Shown: piece by piece, positions 33,634 to 42,798 of the stretch
How the letters are laid out: each line of letters opens with the position of its first letter
Position numbering within the stretch: position 1 is the stretch's first letter
DNA from: Ponticaulis sp.
GTDB lineage: Bacteria > Pseudomonadota > Alphaproteobacteria > Caulobacterales > Hyphomonadaceae
Reading direction: 5' to 3'
NCBI GenBank assembly: GCA_002701295.1
Contig: NZUJ01000013.1
Location: 1-54,404 of the forward strand
Length of the DNA stretch: 54,404 nucleotides
The notes under the pieces: model-generated
The model's input: the letters and a program-made list of their open reading frames with translations, nothing else
What the model was told of the DNA's origin: nothing
Databases searched by the model: none
Made by a program: the position numbers and the translations under genes

Positions 33634-35724
33634 TCAGGCGCTTCGGCGGGTCTTTTTCTCAGCAAGGAGCAGATCAGTCGGCGCAGGCTTGTCCACGAAG
33701 TGTTCCTGAAGGTTGTCCTCATGAGAGAAACTGCCCATAGGAAGTGGCCTTCCAAGTAGGAATCCCTGAACTTCATCGCAGCCTTCTGAACGCAGAATTG
33801 ACAGCTGCGTTTCGTTCTCGACGCCTTCGGCAAGGATCGGGATCGACAGGGATTGTCCGATGGAGAGTACAGAGCGCACCAGCGCCTTGGACTCTCTGCT
33901 GGATTCAATTTCAGACATGAAAAAGCGGTCGAGCTTGATCTTGTCGAATGGGAAGGATCTCAGGATTTCCAGCGATGAGTAGCCTGTTCCGAAGTCGTCC
34001 AGAGCAACCTTTACCCCGAGCGACTTGATCTGTCGAAGGACGTGGAGAGACCGGTCTCTGTCTTCCAGAATGGCGGTTTCCGTGAGTTCGATTTCCAGTC
34101 GATGCGGCGACAGACCTGAATCCAGGAGCGTCTGGTGAATGATGGCGGGCAGGTCAATCTGCGTGAGTTGAAGCGGTGACACGTTGACAGCAACCTTGCG
34201 GTCGTTTGGCCAACTGGCGGCATCGCGGCAGGCGCGACGCAACACCCATTCGCCCAGTTTGATAATCAGGCCACTTTGCTCGGCGATCGGAATGAAAACG
34301 GCAGGAGATATCGGTCCACGACCTGGCATGTTCCAGCGAAGCAGGGCTTCCATGCCGCTGATTTTGCCGGTCTGGGTAGAGGCCTGCAATTGATAATGAA
34401 GCTCGAGTGTGTCGTCAGCGATCGCTTGCGACAGCGCGGTGCTGATTTCCCGTCGCTGACGCACCTCCTCATCCATACTGGCCTGAAACCGGATGGTCTG
34501 ATTGAGCGGATGTAGCTTAGAGCGATACATGGCCAGATCGGCATTGCTGCGCAGTGTATCTGACGTTTCACCATCTTCAGGATACACGGCATAGCCGAGG
34601 CTGCCGCCAACTGAGAGGAAGGTGTCTTCGTGTGGAATTCGAAGGGCCAGTGCACGCTCAAGTCGGTGGAGGAATGCTTCGAGGTCCTCATCGTCATCGA
34701 AAACCTTACTGGCTGCGAACTCGTCGCCGCCCATCCGGCAGATCATTTCATCTGGTTCCTGATCTGTGGTGATAGCTTCAGCAACAGCAACCAGAACACG
34801 GTCGCCCGCTTCGTGGCCGTAAGTATCATTCACTTCCTTGAAGCGGTTCAAATCAATACCGATGACGGCCAGCCTGGAGTTGGCTTTTTTGGCCTGCTCG
34901 AACTTTTTCTGAAGATCTTCATTGAAGGCATTTCGATTTGGCAGCTGGGTAAGCGTGTCCGTCATGGCCATTCTGAGAAGGCTCTTATAGCCTTTCTTCT
35001 GACTCTCGAAGTCGAGGAAGAAACAAATCACGCCGGTTGTGATGACCAGAAAGCCTGCGAGCGCTGTGGCGATGGACAAACCAATAAACGTCGACCGGTC
35101 CATGGGTGTCGCGCTCAGGGAAAGCGGTGTCACATCAAGCGCCGTCATACCAGTGAAATGAAGACTGACAACGCCTAGCGCGAAGAGCACAATGGTTGGA
35201 ACGCTGACGCCAGCAACCACGCCTTTCGAGAAGGTATAGTTGGCTGCAATTGTAAAGCCGCAGGCGAACACAATGGAGAGGGCAATATAATACGGATCCC
35301 ATTGGGTGATGCCATCAATGCGGTAAGCAACCATACCGCCATAGTGCAGACCAACAACACAGAGCCCGATAAGCATTCCACCCAAGATGCGTGCGAAGTG
35401 TCCGCGACGCAGCATACAGATGCTGATTGAGGTGAAAAACCCGAAGACGGGCAGGATGAGGGAGAGCATTGTGATGACGGGATCGATTACCACTGGTACG
35501 CGGACCTGATAGGCCAGCATGGCCACAAAGTGCGTACACCAGACCGTTGCCCCAAGCGCGATTGCGCCGATACCGACCCAGGCCCAGCGTGCTGGGCCTT
35601 CGGCAGAAAAAGCGCGTCTTATGAGGAGGTTATGTGTGAATGCACCTGCAAAGCAGATCAATCCCGCGAGCAGGACAAGTCGCAGGTCGTGTTCCAGAGT
35701 TATACAGGAAATAATATCGATCAT
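33634..35724 (-). CDS. MHYT-GGDEF-EAL c-di-GMP signalling protein
   Basis: A 696-residue protein. The first 240 residues are an MHYT sensor with about seven TM helices. The GGDEF domain carries an intact GGDEF near residue 330. The EAL domain has EALLRW near 458, DDFGTGYSSL, KLDRFF and the QGFLLGRP end. Both catalytic sites look intact, so it could make or degrade c-di-GMP. MHYT has been proposed to sense O2, CO or NO through copper. I start it at 35724 because AAGGCACC precedes that ATG. Confidence 0.9.
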   Translation of the reverse strand: MIDIISCITLEHDLRLVLLAGLICFAGAFTHNLLIRRAFSAEGPARWAWVGIGAIALGATVWCTHFVAMLAYQVRVPVVIDPVITMLSLILPVFGFFTSISICMLRRGHFARILGGMLIGLCVVGLHYGGMVAYRIDGITQWDPYYIALSIVFACGFTIAANYTFSKGVVAGVSVPTIVLFALGVVSLHFTGMTALDVTPLSLSATPMDRSTFIGLSIATALAGFLVITTGVICFFLDFESQKKGYKSLLRMAMTDTLTQLPNRNAFNEDLQKKFEQAKKANSRLAVIGIDLNRFKEVNDTYGHEAGDRVLVAVAEAITTDQEPDEMICRMGGDEFAASKVFDDDEDLEAFLHRLERALALRIPHEDTFLSVGGSLGYAVYPEDGETSDTLRSNADLAMYRSKLHPLNQTIRFQASMDEEVRQRREISTALSQAIADDTLELHYQLQASTQTGKISGMEALLRWNMPGRGPISPAVFIPIAEQSGLIIKLGEWVLRRACRDAASWPNDRKVAVNVSPLQLTQIDLPAIIHQTLLDSGLSPHRLEIELTETAILEDRDRSLHVLRQIKSLGVKVALDDFGTGYSSLEILRSFPFDKIKLDRFFMSEIESSRESKALVRSVLSIGQSLSIPILAEGVENETQLSILRSEGCDEVQGFLLGRPLPMGSFSHEDNLQEHFVDKPAPTDLLLAEKKTRRSA

Positions 35725-35830
35725 GGTGCCTTCATTCAGCCGAGAGCCAATCAATCTGACGACTGTTTAAGACAATCAGACTTAAGGGCAGGTATGAAGG
35801 CGCTTGAAAAACCGACTATTTTGTTAAGGT

Positions 35831-36643
35831 TTACCCGGCGAAGGCTTTTTCGACAACAAAGTCACCTGGCGACGCGTTTGACCCTTCGACCATTCCTGCA
35901 GCCTCGCAGATGGCTTTCGTGTCGTTCAGCATCTCCATCGACCCACAAATCATGACGCGGTCTGTTTCCGGATTGAGCGGTGGGACGCCGAGATCCATGA
36001 ACAGTTTTCCAGTCGTCATAAGATCTGTGATCCGGCCCTGACGTGCGTAAGATTCGCGGGTGACCGAATTATAGAGACGGAACTGATGGGCATACTCATC
36101 ACACAGTGGATCGTCTGGCAGGGCAGCAGCAAGTTCCTCGCCATAAGCGAGTTCTGAAACTTCGCGGCAAGTGTGTGTGAGAATGACTTCGTCGAACTTC
36201 TGATACGTGTCCGGGTCACGCATGACACTGGCAAACGGTGCAATGCCAGTTCCCGTCGAGAACATGTAGAGGCGTTTCGCGGGTGTCAGCGCATCCATGA
36301 CGAGTGTACCCGTCGGCTTCTTGCCAAGCAGGACTTTATCGCCCGGCTGGATCTGCTGAAGGCGCGAGGTGAGGGGGCCATCGGGCACCTTGATTGAGAA
36401 AAACTCAAGCTCTTCGTCCCAGGCCGGACTGGCGATGGAGTAGGCGCGGAGGAGTGGTTTTCCATCCGGCTTGTGCAAGCCAATCATGACAAACTCGCCC
36501 GACCGGAAGCGAAAACTTGGCGGACGAGACAAGCGGAATTTGAACAGACGATCGGTGTAATGCTCCACAGACAGGACGGTTTCTTCTGTAGGGGCGTTCG
36601 GGTTCACCTTGACGGTTGGCGTGGCAGATTGCTGTGCGCTCAA
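35831..36643 (-). CDS. fpr: Ferredoxin--NADP+ reductase
   Basis: About 270 residues with FAD-binding (RAYSIAS near residue 80) and NADP-binding domains (FSTGTGIAPFASV, VMICGSMEM). It transfers electrons between NADPH and ferredoxin or flavodoxin. The start appears to be TTG at 36643, with AGAGG 7 bases upstream; a TTG seven codons earlier is possible. A 15-bp palindrome, TCAGCTC-T-GAGCTGA, lies at 36673-36687, 30 bases before the start, and could be an operator. Confidence 0.9.
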   Translation of the reverse strand: MSAQQSATPTVKVNPNAPTEETVLSVEHYTDRLFKFRLSRPPSFRFRSGEFVMIGLHKPDGKPLLRAYSIASPAWDEELEFFSIKVPDGPLTSRLQQIQPGDKVLLGKKPTGTLVMDALTPAKRLYMFSTGTGIAPFASVMRDPDTYQKFDEVILTHTCREVSELAYGEELAAALPDDPLCDEYAHQFRLYNSVTRESYARQGRITDLMTTGKLFMDLGVPPLNPETDRVMICGSMEMLNDTKAICEAAGMVEGSNASPGDFVVEKAFAG

Positions 36644-36672
36644 CGGTTTGTCCTCTTGTCTCAATATCAGGT

Positions 36673-36687
36673 TCAGCTCTGAGCTGA
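36673..36687 (-). promoter_or_regulatory. Palindrome upstream of fpr
   Basis: TCAGCTC (36673-36679), one central T, GAGCTGA (36681-36687): a 7-bp perfect dyad about 30 bases upstream of the fpr start. It is a candidate operator or leader hairpin. Confidence 0.35.
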
Positions 36688-36778
36688 TGTTTGAACTATC
36701 GTCGATATGCGATTACGCAATCGGGCATCAAGTCACAGCTCTATTACATGAAGGGTAAGTTTATCTAAACCCAGAGCG

Positions 36779-37711
36779 TCAAACGCCCATGATTTCTTCT
36801 CTCGCCGCTTCGGCTTTGAGCCATTTAATGAAGGTGCGCGACTCGATTGACTGGGTCCGACCACGCGGAAAAACAACGAAATAAGCGAAGTCTATCAGTG
36901 TCGAGCCATCCGGAAACGGCGCGACCAGACGGCCTGATGCCAAGTCGGCCGCGGCGATGGCTTTCTTGGCCAACGCCACGCCTCGGCCGGTGGCTGCTGC
37001 CTCGATCGTGAGCATGGCCTGATTAAAGCGCGGACCTTTTTTGCCATCGATGTTGTCGACATTTCGAGCCGTCAGCCAGCTGGACCAGTCCGGGCATGAC
37101 GGGTCACGTTCTGAGCTCTCATCATGAAGGAGGGTGTGATGGACGAGGTCTTCAGGTTTTCTGATCGCATCCATACCTTCCATGAGGCGCGGAGAACATA
37201 CAGGAAGAACCGTTTCTTCCATGAGCTTTTCTGATTTCAGGCCCTCATAGACACCCCTTCCATAACGGATGGCGAGATCGGTGTCGGCTGTCGTGAAATC
37301 CGTCAGACCCATGTCTGCCGAAACCCAGGCTTCAATGTCCGGATGAGCTGAATGAAAACCATCCAATTTCGGCGCGAGCCATTTCGCGGCAAAACTCGGG
37401 GCGCAGGAAATCATCACCTTTCCCTTGCGGGCAGGGGCGCGCATGATGCGGCCAGCTTCTGACAGCTTTTCAAAGCCGTCGCGCACATAGGGCAGTGCAG
37501 CCTGAGCGGCGTCTGTCAGAAGGACCTGGCGTCCGGTTCGACGAAACAGAGGAACATTGGTATATTCCTCCATCAGTCGGATTTGCTGGCTGATGGCGCC
37601 CGGCGTCACATCCAGCTCTTCTGCCGCCTTCGTGAAAGAGAGGTGGCGGGCCGCTGCCTCAAATGCTTTGAGTGCATTGAGTGGCGGTAAACGGTCTTTA
37701 CTGTCTGCCAT
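36779..37711 (-). CDS. LysR-type regulator, GcvA-like
   Basis: A 310-residue LysR regulator. The N-terminal winged HTH has the GcvA-type opening RLPPLNALKAFEAAARHLSF and TPGAISQQIRLME. The effector domain follows, with DLAIRYGRG near residue 155. It is divergent from cysG with a 187-base gap containing a T-N11-A box (37800-37812), so it may regulate itself and cysG. The GcvA type usually controls glycine cleavage or beta-lactamase genes; the target here is unknown. Confidence 0.88.
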   Translation of the reverse strand: MADSKDRLPPLNALKAFEAAARHLSFTKAAEELDVTPGAISQQIRLMEEYTNVPLFRRTGRQVLLTDAAQAALPYVRDGFEKLSEAGRIMRAPARKGKVMISCAPSFAAKWLAPKLDGFHSAHPDIEAWVSADMGLTDFTTADTDLAIRYGRGVYEGLKSEKLMEETVLPVCSPRLMEGMDAIRKPEDLVHHTLLHDESSERDPSCPDWSSWLTARNVDNIDGKKGPRFNQAMLTIEAAATGRGVALAKKAIAAADLASGRLVAPFPDGSTLIDFAYFVVFPRGRTQSIESRTFIKWLKAEAAREEIMGV

Positions 37712-37799
37712 TTTCTGCCGGCTCCTGACAGGTTGGAAAATCTAGGCTTCAACATGGGAACGAATTGAAACGCGAAAATGCATATTGTCGATAATTGAT

Positions 37800-37812
37800 T
37801 TAGTTATACTAA
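37800..37812. promoter_or_regulatory. Candidate LysR-type operator box
   Basis: TTAGT-TAT-ACTAA fits the T-N11-A LysR box with perfect 5-bp arms. It lies 89 bases from the LysR start and 87 from the cysG start, between the divergent genes. Weak further arms TGTGACA/TGTCACA lie at 37837-37843 and 37866-37872. Confidence 0.4.
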
Positions 37813-37898
37813 CAAGTCGGCTTAGGACACGCGCCTTGTGACAATTCAAAGAGAAGGCATTTTCCTGTCACACATAAACGTCGTCATCAGAGGTGAAT

Positions 37899-39296
37899 TT
37901 GGACCTGTTTCCCGTATTTTTCGGTACTTCCGGCCTGAAGGCAGTTGTCTTCGGAGGTGACGAGAATGCGCGCCGAAAAGTCCGTTTGCTTGCTCGCACC
38001 AAAGCTGAAGTCAGCGTCATTGCTGACAGTTTTGTGCCTGAGATGACTGACGAGTTTGAAAATCGTGTCCAGTTTCTCGGTTACGACAAGGCAAATTCAG
38101 AACTTTCTGAGGCTGGATTTGCCATCATCGCCGAGGAGGAAGAGGTTCAGGTCCAAAAGGCGCTCAAGCTGGCGCGAGATCATCGCCTGCCAGTCAATGT
38201 GGTCGACCGACCAAAGCTTTGTGACTTTACTGTCCCGAGTATTCTGGACCGCGGAAGCGTTGTCGCAGCTGTCGCGACGGGCGGAGCGGCGCCTATTCTG
38301 GCACGCGATATTCGTGCGCGTCTTGAAAGCCTGATGCCCGAGCGCCTTGGTGAATTGGCGGATTTTGCGCGGTCCTATCGCGACGCGGTAAAATCCAGAT
38401 TTTCTGAAGGCGATGACCGCAGGGTGTTTTGGGAAGGGGTTCTTCGCGGACCGGTCGCGGAACTTGTGCTGGCTGGCAAGCTGAGTGACGCTCATTCAGC
38501 GATGATGCGAGCGCTTGAGGACGGCAAGACCGAAACCGGCGTGGTTCACATTGTCGGTGCGGGCCCCGGTGACCCTGAACTGCTAACGCTCAAGGCATTT
38601 CGAATTCTGCAGGATGCCGACATCGTCTATTATGACAAGCTGGTTGGCGAGGGCATTCTGAATCTGATCCGCCGCGATGCGGATCGCGTGCCAGTTGGCA
38701 AGTCAAAAGGAAATCATTCCGTCCCTCAGGAAGACATTCATCGTTTGCTGGTTGGTTCTGCCAAAGAGGGCAAACGCGTTGTTCGTCTCAAAGGCGGTGA
38801 TCCATTTATCTTCGGGCGAGGCGGCGAGGAGCTTGCCGCCCTGCAGGCCGAGGACGTTGTGGCGCACGTCATACCCGGTATTTCTTCGGCGCTCGGATGT
38901 GCGGCGAGTTCGGGTATCCCGCTAACCCATCGTGACCACGCCCAGTCCGTGACATTCGTGACCGGGCACGCGCGTTCCGGAGAAGAACCTGACCTCGACT
39001 GGCCAGCTCTGGCTCGTGAGAACCAGACCGTCGTGGTCTATATGGGCGTCGGCACATCAGGCATGATTGCTGAGCGCCTGACCGGAGCCGGACGCGATCC
39101 GATGACACCTGTTGCCGTGATTGAAAACGGCACCCGTGAGAATGAGATCCGCGTCTTTGGCCGACTGGGTGACCTTGCGAGCCTTGTTTCTGATAATGGG
39201 ATTATTGGTCCCGCACTTTTGATTATCGGCGAAGTTGCAGGCCTGACGCCTGAAGCTATCGCTGCGCTGACTGCCCAGATGGAGACCGCAGCATGA
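37899..39296 (+). CDS. cysG: Siroheme synthase CysG (multifunctional)
   Basis: About 465 residues. Residues 1-200 are the precorrin-2 dehydrogenase/ferrochelatase part (VVFGGDENARRK, DRPKLCDFTVPS). Residues 215-460 are the uroporphyrinogen-III methyltransferase (VGAGPGDPELLTL, YYDKLVG, GGDPFIFGRGGEE, GISSALG). It makes siroheme for the sulfite reductase in the same operon. TTG at 37899 with AGAGG 5 bases upstream is the likeliest start; GTG at 37893 is the alternative. The stop overlaps the DUF2849 start as ATGA. Confidence 0.93.
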   Translation: MDLFPVFFGTSGLKAVVFGGDENARRKVRLLARTKAEVSVIADSFVPEMTDEFENRVQFLGYDKANSELSEAGFAIIAEEEEVQVQKALKLARDHRLPVNVVDRPKLCDFTVPSILDRGSVVAAVATGGAAPILARDIRARLESLMPERLGELADFARSYRDAVKSRFSEGDDRRVFWEGVLRGPVAELVLAGKLSDAHSAMMRALEDGKTETGVVHIVGAGPGDPELLTLKAFRILQDADIVYYDKLVGEGILNLIRRDADRVPVGKSKGNHSVPQEDIHRLLVGSAKEGKRVVRLKGGDPFIFGRGGEELAALQAEDVVAHVIPGISSALGCAASSGIPLTHRDHAQSVTFVTGHARSGEEPDLDWPALARENQTVVVYMGVGTSGMIAERLTGAGRDPMTPVAVIENGTRENEIRVFGRLGDLASLVSDNGIIGPALLIIGEVAGLTPEAIAALTAQMETAA

Positions 39297-39622
39297 GTTC
39301 TGTCCGCCCAAAGCTGAAACCTGATACGCCAACCGTTGTGACGGCCTGGGATGTTCGTACTGGCGCGACCGTGTATCGACTGCCTGATGGTGGCTGGTCT
39401 GAAGACGTGTCCAAAGCCGCTGTGCTGAGCGGTGATGACGCACAGGATGCTCTGGAAGCTGCCGGAAAAGATGAAGGTCAGATCCTTGATCCTTACGTTA
39501 TGGAAGTAACACCAGAAGGTGACGTGGCCGGTCGTGAAACCCTTCGCGAAACCATCCGCGCGAATGGCCCGACCATTCATCCTGAATATGCAAAGACCGC
39601 TCGTGGAGTTGTCGATGCCTAG
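39293..39622 (+). CDS. DUF2849 family protein of sulfite-reduction operon
   Basis: A 109-residue protein matching DUF2849 (VVTAWDVRTGATVYR; ILDPYVMEVTPEGDV). In alphaproteobacteria this family usually sits between cysG and cysI and is a presumed accessory of sulfite reduction, with no proven role. It overlaps cysG by 4 bases (ATGA), and its end overlaps the GST start by 8 bases. Confidence 0.88.
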   Translation: MSSVRPKLKPDTPTVVTAWDVRTGATVYRLPDGGWSEDVSKAAVLSGDDAQDALEAAGKDEGQILDPYVMEVTPEGDVAGRETLRETIRANGPTIHPEYAKTARGVVDA

Positions 39623-40256
39623 CCGTGATATTTCGCGACTGACGCTCTACGGAGACTCGATCTCTGGCAATTGCATGAAGGTCAAATGGACAGCTGACCG
39701 GCTTGGCCTTGTATATGATTGGGTAGAGACGGACGTGGTTCGCGGTGATACGCGCACAGAAGACTTCCTTGCCATCAACCCGGTCGGGCAGGTGCCCTTG
39801 GCCCGCTGGCCTGACGGTCGCATTCTGCCTCAGTCAAACGCGATCATGCTCTATCTGGCCGAGAGCGAAGGCAGCGATCTCATCCCGTCGGATCCGTTCA
39901 AAAAGGCGCAAATGAATAGCTGGCTTTTCTGGGAACAGTATTCCCACGAAACCGCCATCGCTGTCCGCCGGTTTCAGAAACACTATTTGAAGAAATCTGA
40001 TGACGAGATCGATCCGGCCCTGTTGCCAAAAGGACGTCGGGCGCTGGGCGTCATGGAATTGCAGCTGACTTATACGGACTGGATGGTCGGTGACACGCTA
40101 ACTTGTGCAGATATCGCATTGCTGGCCTATACAAGACTTGCACACGAAGGCGGTTTCGACCTTGGTGAGTTCCCATCAGTGGAACGTTGGGTCAGCCGGG
40201 CAGAAAGTGAGCTTGGCATCCCGCATGCCATGCCGCGAGAAGGAGCCGCCCTGTGA
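39615..40256 (+). CDS. Glutathione S-transferase family protein
   Basis: A 213-residue GST. Residues 8-85 are the thioredoxin-like domain (LYGDSISGNCMKVKW, INPVGQVPLARW, QSNAIMLYLAE) and 95-205 the helical domain. It would conjugate or reduce an electrophile with glutathione. Its presence inside a sulfite-reduction operon is unusual. The start at 39615 is supported by a GGAG and by overlap with the DUF2849 stop. Its TGA overlaps the VOC GTG. Confidence 0.88.
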   Translation: MPSRDISRLTLYGDSISGNCMKVKWTADRLGLVYDWVETDVVRGDTRTEDFLAINPVGQVPLARWPDGRILPQSNAIMLYLAESEGSDLIPSDPFKKAQMNSWLFWEQYSHETAIAVRRFQKHYLKKSDDEIDPALLPKGRRALGVMELQLTYTDWMVGDTLTCADIALLAYTRLAHEGGFDLGEFPSVERWVSRAESELGIPHAMPREGAAL

Positions 40257-40609
40257 GCAATGTCGAAAACTCGATCAATTATATCGAATTCCCGATGACC
40301 GATCCGGAAGCCATTATCGTGTTCTATGAGACGGTGTTTGGCTGGACATTTCAGCGATGGGGTGAGGACTATATCAGCTTCTCCGGCGCGGAGGTCGAGG
40401 GTGGTTTCAACAAGCAAAGTGATGTGAATACAGGGCGCTCTGGCGCACTTGTGATTCTCTATTGCAAGGATCTTCAAAAGAAGATCGACCAGATCAAAGC
40501 CGCAGGCGGCAAGATCATTGAAGACATCTACGCCTTCCCTGGTGGACGGCGTTTTCACTTCGAAGATCCATCTGGAAATGAACTGGCCGTCTGGTCAGAA
40601 AAGGACTGA
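40253..40609 (+). CDS. VOC superfamily protein in the cys operon
   Basis: A 118-residue glyoxalase-fold protein (INYIEFPMTDPEAIIVFYETVFGW; RRFHFEDPSGNELAVW). GTG start at 40253 overlaps the GST stop as GTGA, so the two are translated together. Members of this subfamily often have no known reaction. It is 3 bases before cysI. Confidence 0.82.
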   Translation: MSNVENSINYIEFPMTDPEAIIVFYETVFGWTFQRWGEDYISFSGAEVEGGFNKQSDVNTGRSGALVILYCKDLQKKIDQIKAAGGKIIEDIYAFPGGRRFHFEDPSGNELAVWSEKD

Positions 40610-40612
40610 TTT

Positions 40613-42274
40613 ATGTACCGCTATGATGAGTTTGACGCGCAGATTGTGAAGGAACGCGCTGCCCAGTTTCGTGGGCAGGTGGAACGACGCTTATCTGGCG
40701 ATATTACCGAAGATCAGTTCAAGCCTCTGCGCCTGATGAACGGCGTCTATCTGCAGCTGCATGCTTACATGCTGCGGATTGCTATTCCTTACGGCCAGCT
40801 GGATTCCCGCAAGATGCGCAAGCTGGCACACATCGCGCGGACCTATGACAAGAGCTATGGGCATTGGACGACGCGTCAGAATATTCAGTTCAACTGGGTT
40901 GGCCTGAAGGATATTCCGGACGTTCTGGATGAGCTGGCTGAAGTTGAGATGCATGCCATCCAGACATCCGGCAACTGCATCCGCAATGTGACATCAGACC
41001 AGTTTGCCGGAGCAGCCGCTGACGAGATTGAAGACCCGCGCCCATGGTGTGAGATTATTCGCCAGTGGTCGACCTTCCATCCGGAGTTCTCTTTCCTGCC
41101 GCGCAAGTTCAAGTTCGCTGTGACCGGTGCTGACACAGACCGTGCTGCCGTGCGCGTGCATGACATTGGTCTTCACATGCGTCGCAATGATGCTGGAGAA
41201 ACGGGTTTCGAGGTTATCGTCGGTGGCGGACAAGGCCGGACGCCGCATGTTGGTGTGACGATCAATCCATTCGTGGAAAAAGCAAAACTGCTAGATTATC
41301 TCGAAGCCATCATGCGGGTTTATAACCGGTTTGGCCGTCGCGATAACAAGTATAAGGCGCGGATCAAGATTCTGGTGAATGAAACCGGCGCGGAAGAGTT
41401 TACACGCCTGGTGGAAGAAGAATTCGCAGCTCAGCAGTCGGCTGAGAAGATCACACTGCCTCAGGCAGAGGTCGATCGGATTGAAGCCTATTTCGAACCA
41501 CCGGCTTTTGAGGACCTGCCAGAAGTATCAGACAGCTTTGTGAAAGCCTCCGCCGATGATGAAGGTTTTGCGCATTGGGCGAAAACCAATGTGCGGGCTC
41601 ACAAACAGCCTGGCTATGGCATGGTGACTATTAGCTGTAAGCCGATTGGCAAGCCGCCAGGTGACGTGTCGGATACGCAGATGGAGATTGCTGCGGACCT
41701 GGCTGAGCAATATTCATTTGACGATATCCGCATCACGCATGAGCAGAACATGGTTCTGCCGCATGTGAAGCTGGACGACCTCTATGCTGTGTATCAGGCA
41801 CTCAGCAAGGCCGGTCTCGCGACAGCGAATTATGAGCTGATTTCGGATATCATCTGCTGTCCCGGGCTTGATTACTGCAACCTTGCCAATGCGCGGTCTA
41901 TCCCGGTTGCGCAGGACTTGCAGAACAAGTTTGCAGACATTGAACGCCAGGAAGATATTGGCGAGCTGAAGATCAAGATTTCCGGCTGTATCAATGCCTG
42001 TGGTCACCACCATGTTGGGCATATCGGTATTCTCGGCGTCGACCGAAAGGGCGAAGAATTTTACCAGATCACCTTTGGTGGACGGTCAGATGAACTGGCC
42101 AGTATCGGGCAGATTGCCGGGCCGGGCCTTAAACAGGAAGATGTGCCGGATGCGCTCGAACGGGTTATCGAGGCTTATCGGGACCTGAGATCCAAACCAT
42201 CTGAACGATTTATCGATGTGCTCGACCGACTGGGTCATGAGCCATTCAAGGAGGCGCTCTATGCCGGTAATTAA
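40613..42274 (+). CDS. cysI: Siroheme-dependent nitrite/sulfite reductase
   Basis: A 553-residue siroheme/[4Fe-4S] reductase, most likely the assimilatory sulfite reductase by context. Two NirA-like repeats are present. The cluster Cys pairs are CPGLDYC (about residues 416-422) and GCINAC (about 458-463), giving C-x5-C...C-x3-C. It reduces sulfite to sulfide with six electrons from ferredoxin or a flavoprotein. Its final 14 bases overlap DUF934. Similar proteins can reduce nitrite; no nitrate genes are near. Confidence 0.93.
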   Translation: MYRYDEFDAQIVKERAAQFRGQVERRLSGDITEDQFKPLRLMNGVYLQLHAYMLRIAIPYGQLDSRKMRKLAHIARTYDKSYGHWTTRQNIQFNWVGLKDIPDVLDELAEVEMHAIQTSGNCIRNVTSDQFAGAAADEIEDPRPWCEIIRQWSTFHPEFSFLPRKFKFAVTGADTDRAAVRVHDIGLHMRRNDAGETGFEVIVGGGQGRTPHVGVTINPFVEKAKLLDYLEAIMRVYNRFGRRDNKYKARIKILVNETGAEEFTRLVEEEFAAQQSAEKITLPQAEVDRIEAYFEPPAFEDLPEVSDSFVKASADDEGFAHWAKTNVRAHKQPGYGMVTISCKPIGKPPGDVSDTQMEIAADLAEQYSFDDIRITHEQNMVLPHVKLDDLYAVYQALSKAGLATANYELISDIICCPGLDYCNLANARSIPVAQDLQNKFADIERQEDIGELKIKISGCINACGHHHVGHIGILGVDRKGEEFYQITFGGRSDELASIGQIAGPGLKQEDVPDALERVIEAYRDLRSKPSERFIDVLDRLGHEPFKEALYAGN

Positions 42275-42704
42275 GAACGGCGAAATCGTTGATACGCCTC
42301 AGGGTGAAATTCACACGCTTGGCTCATTTCTGGAAACCGCGCCCAACGACATTGAAGATGCGCGTGCGGTGCGTCTGATGCCGGATGATGACCCGAATGC
42401 GCTGGAGCCTTTCCTCGGTGAGATCGAAATCATTGAGATCAGCTTTCCGCGTTATACCGATGGTCGCGGTTATAGTCAGGCGCAGCTTTTGCGGCGTCGG
42501 CTGGGCTATACCGGCGAGCTACGTGCTGTTGGCGATGTGCTGCGTGATCAACTGCTTTTCATGGTACGCTCGGGTTTTGATGCCTTCGAAATCGAGAAGC
42601 CGGATGCGGCCGAACGATTTGCGGCAGCCGTGAAGGAAATGTCGGTCTTCTATCAGCCCGCGGCTGACGGTGAGATTGGTATATTTGCTCGTCGGCACGC
42701 CTGA
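42261..42704 (+). CDS. DUF934 family protein
   Basis: A 147-residue protein of DUF934, a constant companion of alpha- and betaproteobacterial cysI (ISFPRYTDGRGYSQA and LRAVGDVLRDQLLFMVRSGFDAFE are clear). The role in sulfite reduction is unproven. AAGGAGG stands before the ATG at 42261, inside cysI. In many relatives cysH follows; here it does not. Confidence 0.9.
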   Translation: MPVIKNGEIVDTPQGEIHTLGSFLETAPNDIEDARAVRLMPDDDPNALEPFLGEIEIIEISFPRYTDGRGYSQAQLLRRRLGYTGELRAVGDVLRDQLLFMVRSGFDAFEIEKPDAAERFAAAVKEMSVFYQPAADGEIGIFARRHA

Positions 42705-42798
42705 TCTGAAACTCTGACCTGCGTGCAGCGTTACCTCTGTCGAAACGCCCGAATGGTCTGTTATAAGACCGAAGGGGAGCGAAGGAGGGCAGACGCTC

